18,934 nucleotides of DNA from Fragilaria crotonensis (lineage: Eukaryota; Bacillariophyta; Fragilariophyceae; Fragilariales; Fragilariaceae), in the NCBI GenBank assembly GCA_022925895.1, contig JAKSYS010000844.1:1-18934 (forward strand), given 5' to 3'. The notes below the pieces were generated by a model that saw nothing but the letters and a program-made list of their open reading frames with translations, ran no database searches and was not told the origin of the DNA. Within the stretch, counting starts at the first letter, position 1. Each line of letters begins with the position of its first letter. The position numbers were made by a program, and so were the translations under genes. Positions 8,923 through 18,272 of this stretch are shown one piece after another.

Positions 8923-9561
8923 TTGCTAATTCGTTCACCTTCACTGATGTCTGATGTGGAATCTGCTCTTACTCCAGAGAGGCAACGGATCTATGGATGT
9001 ATATGATATTTGACATAGCCAAGTCAAGTGCGCCAAAAAAAGTAGTGGGCACGCCTCAACGGCAGCATGCTATGCTACTTAGGACAAGCACTCAAAACTC
9101 CGCAGAACCTCGGAACGCCTAATTCGAAACGTCATATACAGGTAGATCGTGTGTATACCTGTAGGTCTCATAGGGAGTACTAGGTAGCACTTGTACACCC
9201 AGTATCGGCGAGTTTCTCTCATCTTATTACACGCAACATCCATCCTCTCTACTCGTAGTAGTGGATGACTACATACGGCATGACATAACGTACTAGGCTT
9301 GAAGGGACAAGTAGTACTGGTAGCAGCACCAATTTCTGGGGGCCAGATACATATTATACGTCTCGATGTCTCGATGCGAAAGGTAGAGTGTACCATGTAC
9401 GAGTATCATACCTCGTATGTACTTGTACCGGCCTATCGACATTTTTACAGGAGTTCCGAATTCAGGGACATTTACAGTTAAATCATAACCGTTGATGGGA
9501 CTGCCGACTGCCAAGTGCCAAGAAATCGACACAACACCAACAGTACGAACAAAGATCCAAC
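8923..9561. other. Region between an SGNH gene and a gag ORF, possible LTR/leader remnant
   Basis: The 639 bases hold the upstream region of the minus-strand SGNH gene and the leader of the gag ORF. TGGTAGCAG at 9318-9326 matches the start of primer-binding sites complementary to eukaryotic initiator tRNA-Met 3' ends. It is only nine bases, so this is weak. I could not delimit an LTR. The region is rich in GTAC/GTACT words. Confidence 0.35.
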
Positions 9562-10446
9562 ATGACCAGATTCGGAGGCATGAGCTACCAGGAGACTGCC
9601 GTTCCACACACCGGGAGCAAGTTCGAAGGAAGTTGCAAGGAGCTCAAGGGCTATATTTACGACTGTTCGAATGTTCTTGATTCGGATACGTTTGATACGA
9701 CGACAGAAAGGATTGCAGAATATGTTGGACGATCATTCAAGTATGGCGGCGACATCAGGTGTGCGGTACTGACCTTGCGTACGCCAGTGTTGCAGCAACC
9801 CACGAAACCGCCAGAGGACGCCACCAAAACTCAGATTCGGATCTGGGAGAAGAGATGTGATGCTTACTTGGAAAGAAAAACAATCACGATTGAGAACATT
9901 GAGGCACTCTACACGCTAATCTGGGGACAGTGTGCATATGACTTGAGGCAGAAGTTAGATGCTCTTGATGAATTTGAGGACATTTCAAACAAACGCGACG
10001 GGGTTGCTTTGTTAAAGGCTATCAAAAGCACTGCATACAGTTATCAGAGTCACAAGTACTTACCGCTCGCTTTGCATGAATTGATGCACAGGTTTTATAA
10101 TACCCGTCAGGATGGGCATATGACCAATGAGCAGTACCTTACACAGTTTCAAAAAATTATTGCTGTGATCGAGCATAACGGAGGTTTTGTTGATCTTGCG
10201 CCTGGTCTAGATAAAATTATTGCGATTGAGCTAGGCCTTGACCCGGAAAACCTCGATGAGCAGCAGAAGCAAGATGTGGCAAAAGAGTCGCATTCTCGCT
10301 ACCTAGCGACAGCATTCATATCAGGAGCCGACCCAGTCAGGTATGGTCGGCTTGTTGAAAATCTCGAGAACGACTTCTTGATGGGAAGGGACAATTATCC
10401 CAAGACTGTACGCGCTGCTTACAATATCATGACGTTTTGGAAGTAA
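9562..10446 (+). mobile_element. gag: Ty1/copia-type gag ORF (CoDi-like), element truncated
   Basis: The 294-aa ORF opens at a true ATG and reads without interruption. It has the arrangement of copia Gag capsid proteins, with charged helices and a mid-region YLTQFQKIIAVIEHNGG. The C-terminal block SGADPVRYGRLVENLENDF then NYPKTVRAAYNIMTFW is typical of diatom copia-like (CoDi) Gag: 'YG-L-x-x-LEN-x-x' followed by 'YP-x-T-V-x-x-AYN'. Gag would assemble the retroelement particle. A stop follows immediately, so the usual CCHC zinc knuckle, protease, integrase and reverse transcriptase are absent. From about 30 bases downstream the DNA instead matches the SGNH gene at 4879-6603. The frame is intact despite the loss of pol. 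This could mean recent truncation or, less likely, retention for a host role. Family assignment is by remembered consensus only. Confidence 0.7.
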
Positions 10447-10476
10447 GGCCACACTACCTGACGAAGCGAGCAGGGT

Positions 10477-10945
10477 TCACAGTTTCAATTCGATAAGAGG
10501 CTCGACAACCATCACTTTATTACCTTTTCCAGTGCCAATGTTAGTCATCGCTTTGATAACTGCATGTGGCTTCCCGGCGATCCGACCAACAGGGTTGTCG
10601 ATTGCATAGCAGAGCCTTTTGCCTGCACATGCTCACTAACGCCACCCGTTCGGGTGCACCTGGCGTTGGAAAAATGCAAATCACGGAGATCACCTTCTTT
10701 GGTGAGATTCATGTACAATGAGGTCTCGGAAAGCTATCACGGCCAACTAATTGACAGTGACGGCTGCACTAGATTTTGCAGGTATACTTGATTTAACTGT
10801 ACTGTCGTGTTATATGCCGACTACATCAGGTTCAAAAGCAGTCAGTCCGATGCACTCGGAACACACTGTAATGCCATTGTGGCTACGATTCTACACTGTA
10901 ATGCATGCGGTGACTGGTCGACGCCAGACACTGGCATGTCCTTTT
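10477..10945 (+). pseudogene. Decayed partial copy of the SGNH gene at 4879-6603
   Basis: The translated start SQFQFDKRLDNHHF aligns with TKFQVDEWLVNNHF of the intact gene. It continues through VSHRFDNCMWLPGDPTNRVVD (against VSQRFDNYMWLPVNPTNGVVD). After a diverged middle it matches EVSESYHGQLIDSDGCTRF (against EVSEIYHDLTNRRSDGCSRF). DNA similarity then continues past a stop at 10789-10791 to about 10945, matching 6057-6240, including the block around 'IGHWD'. The copy therefore corresponds to about 5700-6240 of the intact gene. The catalytic GDSH codons are changed (ggtgacagtcat becomes ggtgagattcat) and a short deletion follows. The 5' and 3' ends of the gene are absent. Confidence 0.85.
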
Positions 10946-11316
10946 GAACGCCAGCCGTGTCGGTAGTCGTGAGCTTCGGAATGTAGTGCTCGCGATATTT
11001 TGATTCATACATGTACTCCGGAGTAGCAAGTCACGGCAAGCCTACGCCTCGCAACAAGAACGCTTGGATATGATGTTGTTAAATCAGTACTGCAATATCT
11101 GCCAATCCTGAATGGTTTGCACCCTTCAGATTGTTCATTCTCTGCAAATAGACTATAAGATTACGCACCGCAATTTACCTAAAGATAAAGCGTAGTAGCA
11201 TGTTCATCGAATTGATGACCTGTGACCTCTGGTATCTTAATCAATACCGAAAGTATATGTTCACGTTTTTAATAATCCTGGTGGACTGTAAGAGCGCAAA
11301 GCGCAACCCTCTGAAT
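10946..11316. other. Spacer without recognised gene
   Basis: The 371 bases lie between the SGNH pseudogene and the end of the minus-strand PH-like gene. They contain a perfect 12-bp palindrome at 11014-11025. I see no ORF or RNA gene. Confidence 0.5.
11014..11025. repeat. Perfect palindrome TACTCCGGAGTA
   Basis: This is a 12-bp self-complementary sequence. It is the fused form of the arms seen at 4705-4711 and 4722-4728. Its function is unknown. Confidence 0.55.
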
Positions 11317-13278
11317 TCATTTTGACATTTTTGATTCGTCGACGCGTGAACCGGTTTCACCGCCCGAACACCGTTGTTTTCTTTCTGATTTACTACTTCT
11401 TGAACTTGAACTCCCATCTCCCTTCATACATCGCTTTGACATGGCATCTGGCGACGGGGACCTCTCACGTTGTTGTGACAGGAACATTGTTGGGGAATGG
11501 GACGAAGAAGTGAAGAACTCGAGGAACATTTGGTCGTCGCCCACAATCACCATGGATGCTAATCGCGCAATCACCAACTTCAACCCATGCACAAACCAGT
11601 CTCGCTCCTTCGTCGAGTGAGCCTCAAAAACGTCCGATCCCTTGTTGGTCTTGATTATAAAGGTATGATCTAATTTGGCAAATGGGAATGTCGATCGATC
11701 CAATTCTGGAGGGATCAAGACGCGAACAATTGACAAAATGTCGAGTGAAGATGGAGTTTGACATGAGGCGCTCAATTTGCGGTGGTCAATGTCGGGTAGG
11801 TATGTTTCGCGCCACATAAACTTGGGGTGAACGAGCAAGCATGGAAGACGGTATCCCATTTCGAACCAACATTGGACGGATACCGGCGTTTCACTGTTGC
11901 AATCGCGCAAACCTGGGTGCCAAACAAGGCTATGTCGTCGGCCAAGCGTCAAATGCTGACATGTATGCATTAGCAGATGAGATTTCTCACCAAAAAGAGT
12001 TATTGGAAATGAGTGCACATTTCCAACTTACCTGGACAAAGTGCATCACCTGTTGGTCGTCCCAAAGATCGAAATTCTGAACGTCTTCCTTTTCATAAGA
12101 ATCAAAAGACTCATTCTCCAGTGATCGACTTGACACTGATCTGCTCTCGAAGGAAGGAGCACTGTTTCGATTGGAGGCCTTGGGAGGCAGAGGCACGTCC
12201 CCGTGCCCTGTGCTCCCAAACGAAGCGTTCGTATCAATTGCTGCTGGCCTGTGTTTCTTATCCGTAAAAGTTCGAAGTTTATCCGAGCGAGTTCGAAGCT
12301 TCACACAACTCTCAGGATCGCTGTCGTAGAAGCAGTCAACCACATCGTTTTGTGCGAGGTTCTCTGATGCTACACCAATGTCATCGAATGACCGTGTCGA
12401 GCCTGTTGTATGACATTCAACTCCTCCAGAGGTTGGCTCGCCATGCCATTTGAACCAAAGTTGTCGCACCCGTCGAGACTGACCATGACGGAGAGCACAT
12501 CTGTTGTAAATCCGACGTCGTTCGATGACAGTATCCGCTGTAGCTGGCGGTTCCACCAGCCAGTTCTGAACGGTGGTCACCCAACTCTCACCCTGTGATG
12601 AACCCAAGAGCATCGATATGTCGGAAACCAGTAAGCGTCTGAAGTCCAGTAGGTCTAGGTCTGAACATGCCGCATCATTACCCGAAGCCTTTATTGGGAG
12701 GGAATTTCGGCTTGATTTTCGACGTAGATGACGTTGTCATCCTGTTCTGAAGCGTCGAACACTGCCGATGATCCGCAAGGTCCAGACGAAGCCAGGCGTT
12801 GCAAGGAGTCAGTCTCAGATACGCTCCTTTCAAGAAAAGGTTTCGCCGTAGAAAATGCTATGCTCGTATACGTTTGAAGATCATCCGAACTTTCACCCAG
12901 GGCAACAGGGCAGAGGAACGTTGCCATTCCCGACATGTTCTCAGAAAATCGTACCAAGGGTGATCCAGGTTCGTTTTCGGGCGACTCTTCGGAAGTAGTG
13001 GCTTTAATATCAATGGAGGGTTTTTCTACTTGATCAATGGCCGATGAATCACTTGAAGTCTCACCCTCCATGATTCTTTGAAGGCGAGGCTCGTGGAAAC
13101 CAAATTCCTCTTCGTCGTCGTCTTGGTCGTCGAGCAAGCTCGACGCTCTAGTCGACGAAAACCATCGTTTTCTTTGATCATCACTAACTGGAGATATGTG
13201 AGGGGACGAAGATTGCTTCTCGAATTCCATGTCGCTGTCGAACTCGGGTGCCATCCCGTTATACTCATCAGTTTTCAT
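11317..13278 (-). CDS. Multi-exon gene with a PH-like C-terminal domain
   Basis: Three minus-strand coding blocks join into one gene. Block 1 (ATG at 13276-13278, MKTDEYNGMAPEF) is Asp/Glu/Ser-rich and looks disordered. Block 2 (12032-12688) has LLDFRRLLVSDIS, a helical region with WVTTVQNWLVEPP and an Arg-rich patch to LWFKWHGEP. Block 3 (11317-11955) has a beta-rich region with VSVQCWFEMGYRLPCLLVHP, then DHTFIIKTNKGSDVFEAHS and ERDWFVHGLKLVIARLAS. The conserved Trp at the start of a final helix suggests a PH or PH-like fold. The tail is Ser/Arg/Lys-rich. The intron between blocks 2 and 3 is clear (11956-12031). The junction of blocks 1 and 2 is unresolved: block 1 hits a stop at 12691 while block 2 is open from about 12730. 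A phase-0 acceptor at 12689 would fit several weak GT donors (for example 12822). A role in membrane or phosphoinositide signalling is inference only. Confidence 0.6.
11956..12031 (-). other. 76-nt GT-AG spliceosomal intron
   Basis: On the minus strand the donor reads CAG|GTAAGT (exon ends at 12032) and the acceptor ATACATGTCAG|CAT (exon starts at 11955). It is phase 0 and joins the frame ending HFVQ to the frame beginning HLTLGRRHS. Without it, both flanking frames stop. Confidence 0.8.
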
Positions 13279-14246
13279 GCTGTTGTGTCGTCCTCTCGTA
13301 CCTCTTTCCACTTTCCGACCTTGAATCCTCAATTATCCTTTGAGATGGAGAGAGCTGCGTGGCCATAAATCACGAAAACTACCTCTTGCTCTCGTTAGAC
13401 TCAAGGAAAGAAGATGACACCGACTGACTCGAAACGAATTATGCCTCAAAATACGCACGTCGATTGTTTAAAAAGAAGTTATCTACCGCGTGCTCGTCCT
13501 CCAAACATCATCAGCAGTTTCTGCACCACATACGCTCACCAGTTTTTTTGTTTACTCGTGTCCAGAAACAAATTGCGCTCACTCGGCAATTCGGTGTTTG
13601 ATTGGTTGTTTGACGATGTGTGACACTCTGGATGAAACCGTTGAATGAATAAGACTTAAACAGCATCCTTCAGAAGACGATCCGACCGCTCCCTTGTGCG
13701 ATACAAGCGCGTTTTACGATTTCATTCACAATAGACAGTGAGCATCGCCAAAATCTTTGTGGTCCTATTTTCTCTCTATGATATACATGGTTAGCAATGT
13801 AGAGGCATGCTGGCATGCTTGGTTTCGAACAATTCGTATGATACTGCTCCATGTGGAACGCGTCGTAGGTCAAAATGATATTCTCAGAGTATACGACACA
13901 ACTGACGGCTGGGTTCCTAAAATCCGAGCGTCTGACACCTCTTGACGTCATCCGACGGCAGAACAAAACCTGCACGACTGGGCTCCAACCATGGCTACAT
14001 GGCAACTCAGCATATACTGTAGAGTCTCCGAGCTCCGAGTATTGCGTTTACAGGACTACTCAAACTGGACTTCAAAATCACGCCGATGACAAGCCACTTC
14101 ACTGTAGTTGGCATGGAGTTTCTCTAGCTGGCTGCCCGGTGGGGCTCATTAATAGCTAACTAAGGATTTTCTTCGATCAGCCGTAGCCGTCATCAGTCAC
14201 TACAAGCGTTAACCATTAGTACCTACCTAGAGTATCTCTTTGGCGC
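13279..14246. other. About 1-kb spacer, no gene supported
   Basis: It lies upstream of the PH-like gene and downstream of the Hsp90 gene, so it should hold one promoter and one 3' UTR. ATG-started frames of 62-94 codons at 13414, 13757 and 13875 show no domain or signal. No RNA gene seen. Confidence 0.5.
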
Positions 14247-16799
14247 TCATGCTTTCTGGGAACTTTGCTGTTCAGCACCATCGTCTGTAGCCGCCTTGTC
14301 GGGAGAATCGTCTGTAGCATCGCGGAATTCCGAAGTTGTTAGATCGACATCCTCCATTTCAGCCGAGTCACTCTCAGAAGCGCTGGTGTCCTCCACCGTG
14401 TCCACTTTTGGGGCTTCATCTGGTCCAGCATTGGCGATCGCAGCTTGTGCATCCTTGATCACAGTCGTGAGAAGGTCATTCAATCGCGGTAACATAGACC
14501 GACCATCGTCCATGAGACCTGCTGCAATCAAACAATTATCGAATACTTGTTCGGCCAGCACGAGAGCCAAAGTCGGCTCCTTCTCACGGATTTTATGGAT
14601 ACCAACAATGATGGGGTGCTTCATGTTCACTTCGACAATCTGTTTCTGCAACGGGATTCCGGCTCGTCCTCCTTCAGTTGTGTCAACCATGCGCATCATA
14701 CGTCGCATGGCACCACTTTCCGCATCCGTCACAACCGCCGGAGAGTTCCCAAGTCGAGTTGTGGGCTTGCACTCTTTCACACGGTCGCCTAGTTTGACAC
14801 GGAACCAGGCACAGAAATCAGTAATTTCTGCCTCCGACAAATTGTTTGCGTTCTCAGAGGAATCTTTGTTATCATCGCCCTCCTCGTCATCTGTGGCGTT
14901 GGATGGTAACTTAATGTCGGCCTTGTCGGCACCCACTATCTTGCGTCCTTCGTACTTTTCCAAATTCGCCATGACGAATTCATCCACTGCTGTATAAACG
15001 AAAATGACTTCAATACCTGCCTTTTCGAAGGCCTCCAAGTAGGGAGACTGCACTGCCATATCTCTATTGGGGGCATGGAGGTAGTAAATTTCCTTCTGTT
15101 CGGGTTTGCAACGAGCAATGTATTCGTCAAACGACATCAGGTCACCACGCAAGCCTTTGCTAGTCTCATAGAACAATATCTTGGCCAACGAATCCTGAAA
15201 CTCAAAATCTCGACAGATACCCTCCTTAAGGAAGAACCCAAACTCCTTATAGAATTCCATCTTGTACTTTTCAGGATCTTTCTGGCACATTTTCGTCAAA
15301 TGCGAAATGAACTTGCGCGTGAGAACCTTGCGAAGTTTCTCAATAAGCGCCGAATCTTGTGCCTTCTCGCGTGATACGGAGAGGGGCAGGTCCTCGGAAT
15401 CGACAACTCCCTTGACGAAGCGCATCCAATCTGGAACGATATCAGGTGATTTGGACTCAATGAGGACTTTTCGAGAATAAAGGCTGACGCCAGGTGTCAT
15501 ACGATCCATCCCATACTTTTCGGAATGAAAGGATGGAATGTAAAAGAGTGCCTTGACGTCAATGGGCGCGTCGGCTCGAAAGTGAATCTTATCAATCGGT
15601 TCGTCAAAAGCATTCGCAATGAACTTGTAGAATGCCGAATATGTGTCATCATCAACATCTTTCGGATCCTTGGCCCAAACTGCCTCCATGACATTGACGA
15701 TATCACCATTGAGCCAAATAGGAAAGTTGACAAAGTTGGAATACTTCTTCAAAATTAACTCCACTCGATCCCTGTCGGCAAATTCCAAAAAGTCTTCTTT
15801 AAGGTGAATGACAATCGAAGTACCTCGTTCATGTGCATCGTCGTCCAAATCAGCCACATGAAATGTTCCAGCTCCATCCGACGACCACACTGCTGGTTTG
15901 AGTGCTGCATTCGATTCATACGCCGATCGACTGCGAACTTCCACCTTGTCTCCCACCATGAACGCCGAATAGAATCCGACGCCAAATTTTCCGATGATTC
16001 CGCGGGACGCGTCAAAGGCGCTTCCCTGCTCGCCGCTTTGTTTCAATTGATTCAAAAAAGATTTACTTCCCGATCGCGCAATGGTACCCAAATTCTCAAT
16101 CATTTCTTCCTTTGTCAGACCAATTCCCGTGTCGGTAATGGTGAGGGTGCCCTTTTCGGAATCAGCAGTAATGATGATTTCGAGGGGCAATCCTTCATCC
16201 TTGCTTTCGTCGTCATCATCATCGTCGTCGTCGTCATCATCCGAAACCGACGATGCCAGTACAGCTTGTCCTGTCGACTGTACATGACGAAGTTTTTCCA
16301 GAGCGTCACTGGCATTCGAAACCAATTCTCTTAAAAAGACTTCCTTATCAGTATAAAGAGAATTGGTTACAATATCAAGAAGTTGGCGAGTTTCGGCTTG
16401 AAAATCCATGGATTGTATCGGTCCCGTTGGCTGTGGTGGCTCCTTGCTGGCGGCATCTGTTGAATTGTCGGCCGTACCTGCAGTCGTCGTTGATGTTGCC
16501 ATGCTTGGCGGAGTGGAAAAAGTAATGGGGGACTTTCGACGACGGCGACCTCCCTTTGATGCTTCTGTTGACTCATCACTACTACTACCATTCTTCGTGT
16601 TATCGTCATCTTTGTCAGAGGAGAAGAATCGTGGCATATGAATCGATGACAGACCAGGCAAATCATGGAATCGATAAGGATTTCGATAGTTGACAAAGCT
16701 CGTTCGTGTTGATCGGCTCCTCGCCGATCTCGTCGCAGTCGTCGCAATCAGAGACTGTGCCTGACGGCCGAATCGAAGGACAGGTCGGAGTGGGACCAT
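14247..16799 (-). CDS. TRAP1: Mitochondrial Hsp90 chaperone, TRAP1 type
   Basis: This ATP-driven dimeric chaperone of the mitochondrial matrix is 850 aa from the ATG at 16797-16799. The open frame runs further upstream but has no other ATG. The leader has many Arg/Ser/Thr and no acid (RFGRQAQSLIATTATRSARS), ending near MPRFFSSDK, which is a good mitochondrial presequence. The GHKL ATPase domain shows ELVSNASDALEKLR (Glu158, Asn162), DTGIG (223-227) and GIIGKFGVGFYSAF (267-280). The middle domain has LPLSVSREKAQDSALIEKLRK with the ATP-contacting Arg477; this wording is closer to TRAP1/HtpG than to cytosolic Hsp90. There is no MEEVD tail. Oddities are an 11-aspartate run (187-197) after the first helices of the ATPase domain, a second acidic insert in the C-terminal part, and a long Ser/Asp/Glu-rich tail. 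It is one exon. A plastid Hsp90 is less likely because no signal peptide is present. Confidence 0.93.
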   Translation of the reverse strand: MVPLRPVLRFGRQAQSLIATTATRSARSRSTRTSFVNYRNPYRFHDLPGLSSIHMPRFFSSDKDDDNTKNGSSSDESTEASKGGRRRRKSPITFSTPPSMATSTTTAGTADNSTDAASKEPPQPTGPIQSMDFQAETRQLLDIVTNSLYTDKEVFLRELVSNASDALEKLRHVQSTGQAVLASSVSDDDDDDDDDDDESKDEGLPLEIIITADSEKGTLTITDTGIGLTKEEMIENLGTIARSGSKSFLNQLKQSGEQGSAFDASRGIIGKFGVGFYSAFMVGDKVEVRSRSAYESNAALKPAVWSSDGAGTFHVADLDDDAHERGTSIVIHLKEDFLEFADRDRVELILKKYSNFVNFPIWLNGDIVNVMEAVWAKDPKDVDDDTYSAFYKFIANAFDEPIDKIHFRADAPIDVKALFYIPSFHSEKYGMDRMTPGVSLYSRKVLIESKSPDIVPDWMRFVKGVVDSEDLPLSVSREKAQDSALIEKLRKVLTRKFISHLTKMCQKDPEKYKMEFYKEFGFFLKEGICRDFEFQDSLAKILFYETSKGLRGDLMSFDEYIARCKPEQKEIYYLHAPNRDMAVQSPYLEAFEKAGIEVIFVYTAVDEFVMANLEKYEGRKIVGADKADIKLPSNATDDEEGDDNKDSSENANNLSEAEITDFCAWFRVKLGDRVKECKPTTRLGNSPAVVTDAESGAMRRMMRMVDTTEGGRAGIPLQKQIVEVNMKHPIIVGIHKIREKEPTLALVLAEQVFDNCLIAAGLMDDGRSMLPRLNDLLTTVIKDAQAAIANAGPDEAPKVDTVEDTSASESDSAEMEDVDLTTSEFRDATDDSPDKAATDDGAEQQSSQKA

Positions 16800-17597
16800 T
16801 GCGATTAAAACAGTGAGGTTGCAGGTGCAATAGACAGAAACTGTAGTGCAGCAGACCGATGGAATCACTTCGAAGTCGGAAGTGAACTAATAAGTTGTGA
16901 GCGGTGGACGGTGGACTGTGTGTTTGCCATCGATTCAGCTGACAAAATGTGTACTTCGACGATCTTCGGAATCTTTGTTAAGGGTGGTATCCAGTACTCG
17001 TAACAGTAATGGTACCTCCACGTTGGACCTCAGTTTTCAGTTTTCATGGTTGTGACAAATTGACCCTGGTAGAAAGACAGACTGCCTCACATCAAAAAAC
17101 AAAAAACTTGTGTACCGTAGTATGCCATATGACATTGAATATCCCTGTACTGTAGTACTATAGTAGCCTGTAAACAGTAGACTGTCGGATATAACCTGAT
17201 TTACTGTACCTGATACTCAAGCATTCGGAGTACTGTACTAAGAGTCCGACAGTACAACGTATCCTGTGGCCGAATTGCGGATAGTGCATGCACTCGAGTA
17301 TGATACTGGTACAAGTCCAGAAAACGTAGCGGAAGGACTATAAACTATAAATGCGGTGATACGATGATGCGATTCAGCATGTTCCGTGAAGAAACGACCG
17401 GCACTGGGATGGGTAAAGTGGAGTTCAATTAGTGTGATGCCCTTCCATGTACCACCTTCTGGTCATCGTGACGGTTTTATCAAGTTCGATGATTTTCACG
17501 TTGAATACTGTACAGCAACTACGGTAGCTAGTAGGTGAAAGCGAAAGCGAACGCGAACCCCTTCCCAAAACCGAAGCACTAACTTGCCTCATAAAAA
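16800..17597. other. Divergent promoter region between the Hsp90 and GFA-like genes
   Basis: The two start codons face away from each other across about 800 bases. I found no canonical heat-shock element (alternating nGAAn units). The central part (about 17100-17260) is dense in TACTGTA/GTACT words and has an inverted repeat at 17181-17253. No gene or RNA gene seen. Confidence 0.5.
17181..17253. repeat. Inverted repeat ACTGTCGGA / TCCGACAGT
   Basis: The 9-bp arms are at 17181-17189 and 17245-17253. Between them lie TTACTGTAC (17211) and CGGAGTACTGTACTAA (from 17226), which can pair with each other. It sits in the shared upstream region of the Hsp90 and GFA-like genes. A regulatory role is possible but not shown. 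Confidence 0.45.
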
Positions 17598-18272
17598 ATG
17601 AGAAGATTCTCATTATTCTCCACCATTTGGCTGCTAGTAGTGGCAACAATAACATCAACTAAAACAGCATCTGCCATGTCGTTCCTTCGTCAGACTGTCA
17701 ATTGTACCTGCGGTAAGGTTAAGCTCGGAATCGACTCACCATCCGTCCTACGTCTTGTCTGTTACTGCAAGGACTGTCGCGGATACTACAACACACTCAA
17801 TGAAATGGCTCGGAACGAGGGCAAAGAGCAAGTGGCCAAACTGGATGATTGGGGTGGGGTCGACATGACTCAGATTTATCCCAGTGAGATCAAGGTCCTT
17901 GAGGGTATGGAACACCTCACCACGTGTCGCATCCGGGAGGAATCGAAGCAGAAGCTTGTTTACTCCACATGCTGCTACACGCCAATGTTCCGCATCGGAG
18001 GAGAATCGGCCTTGCTCAACACGAATCTCATTCCTGATGAGAGTAACAAGGCCGATGTTCGGTTCCGAATCGTTGGACGCGACGCCCTGAAAGAAGAACA
18101 ATCGGCGGCGGCTGCCGCCAGCGATAAGAAGAAGGCCAGGCCAAATCTTAGCTGGTCCATCCCATTTTCTTTTCCATTTGTCATGTTTCGTCGTGTCAAG
18201 AAAGATCTCATGACACCGGAACCATTGGATACCAAGGATGCCCGTGTCCTGGAAAACTTCCAACAAGGATAA
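17598..18272 (+). CDS. GFA/DUF6151-like zinc-binding protein with signal peptide
   Basis: The 224-aa protein starts at the ATG at 17598, preceded by an A-rich stretch. Residues 1-26 form a typical signal peptide with an Ala-Ser-Ala cleavage site, followed by Met27, not the Phe expected for plastid import. The body has Cys36-x-Cys38-Gly, Cys55-Tyr-Cys57-x-x-Cys60 and Cys125-Cys126. This cysteine layout fits the Mss4-like zinc fold of GFA/CENP-V-type proteins. The segment DWGGVDMTQIYPSEIKVLEG, then YSTCCYTPM, closely recalls the bacterial DUF6151 subgroup ('GG-T-D-x-x-Q', 'CCRTP'). An Ala/Lys-rich linker and a short hydrophobic stretch (PFSFPFVMF) follow. The biochemical role of this subgroup is not established; formaldehyde-glutathione activity should not be assumed. 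The location could be secretory or plastid. A bacterial origin is possible but not shown here. Confidence 0.75.
   Translation: MRRFSLFSTIWLLVVATITSTKTASAMSFLRQTVNCTCGKVKLGIDSPSVLRLVCYCKDCRGYYNTLNEMARNEGKEQVAKLDDWGGVDMTQIYPSEIKVLEGMEHLTTCRIREESKQKLVYSTCCYTPMFRIGGESALLNTNLIPDESNKADVRFRIVGRDALKEEQSAAAAASDKKKARPNLSWSIPFSFPFVMFRRVKKDLMTPEPLDTKDARVLENFQQG

Noticed and set aside
13800-13860. Possible tRNA B-box (GGTTTCGAACAATTCG)
   Set aside because: It lacks the GGTTCGANTCC consensus and I could not fold flanking arms.
14296-14997. 233-codon plus-strand frame opposite Hsp90
   Set aside because: It is a Ser-rich shadow of the acidic Hsp90 C-terminus.
16800-16990. Possible heat-shock elements upstream of the Hsp90 gene
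   Set aside because: TTC and GAA words are present (TTCGAAG, TTCGGAA) but without the required 2-nt spacing.
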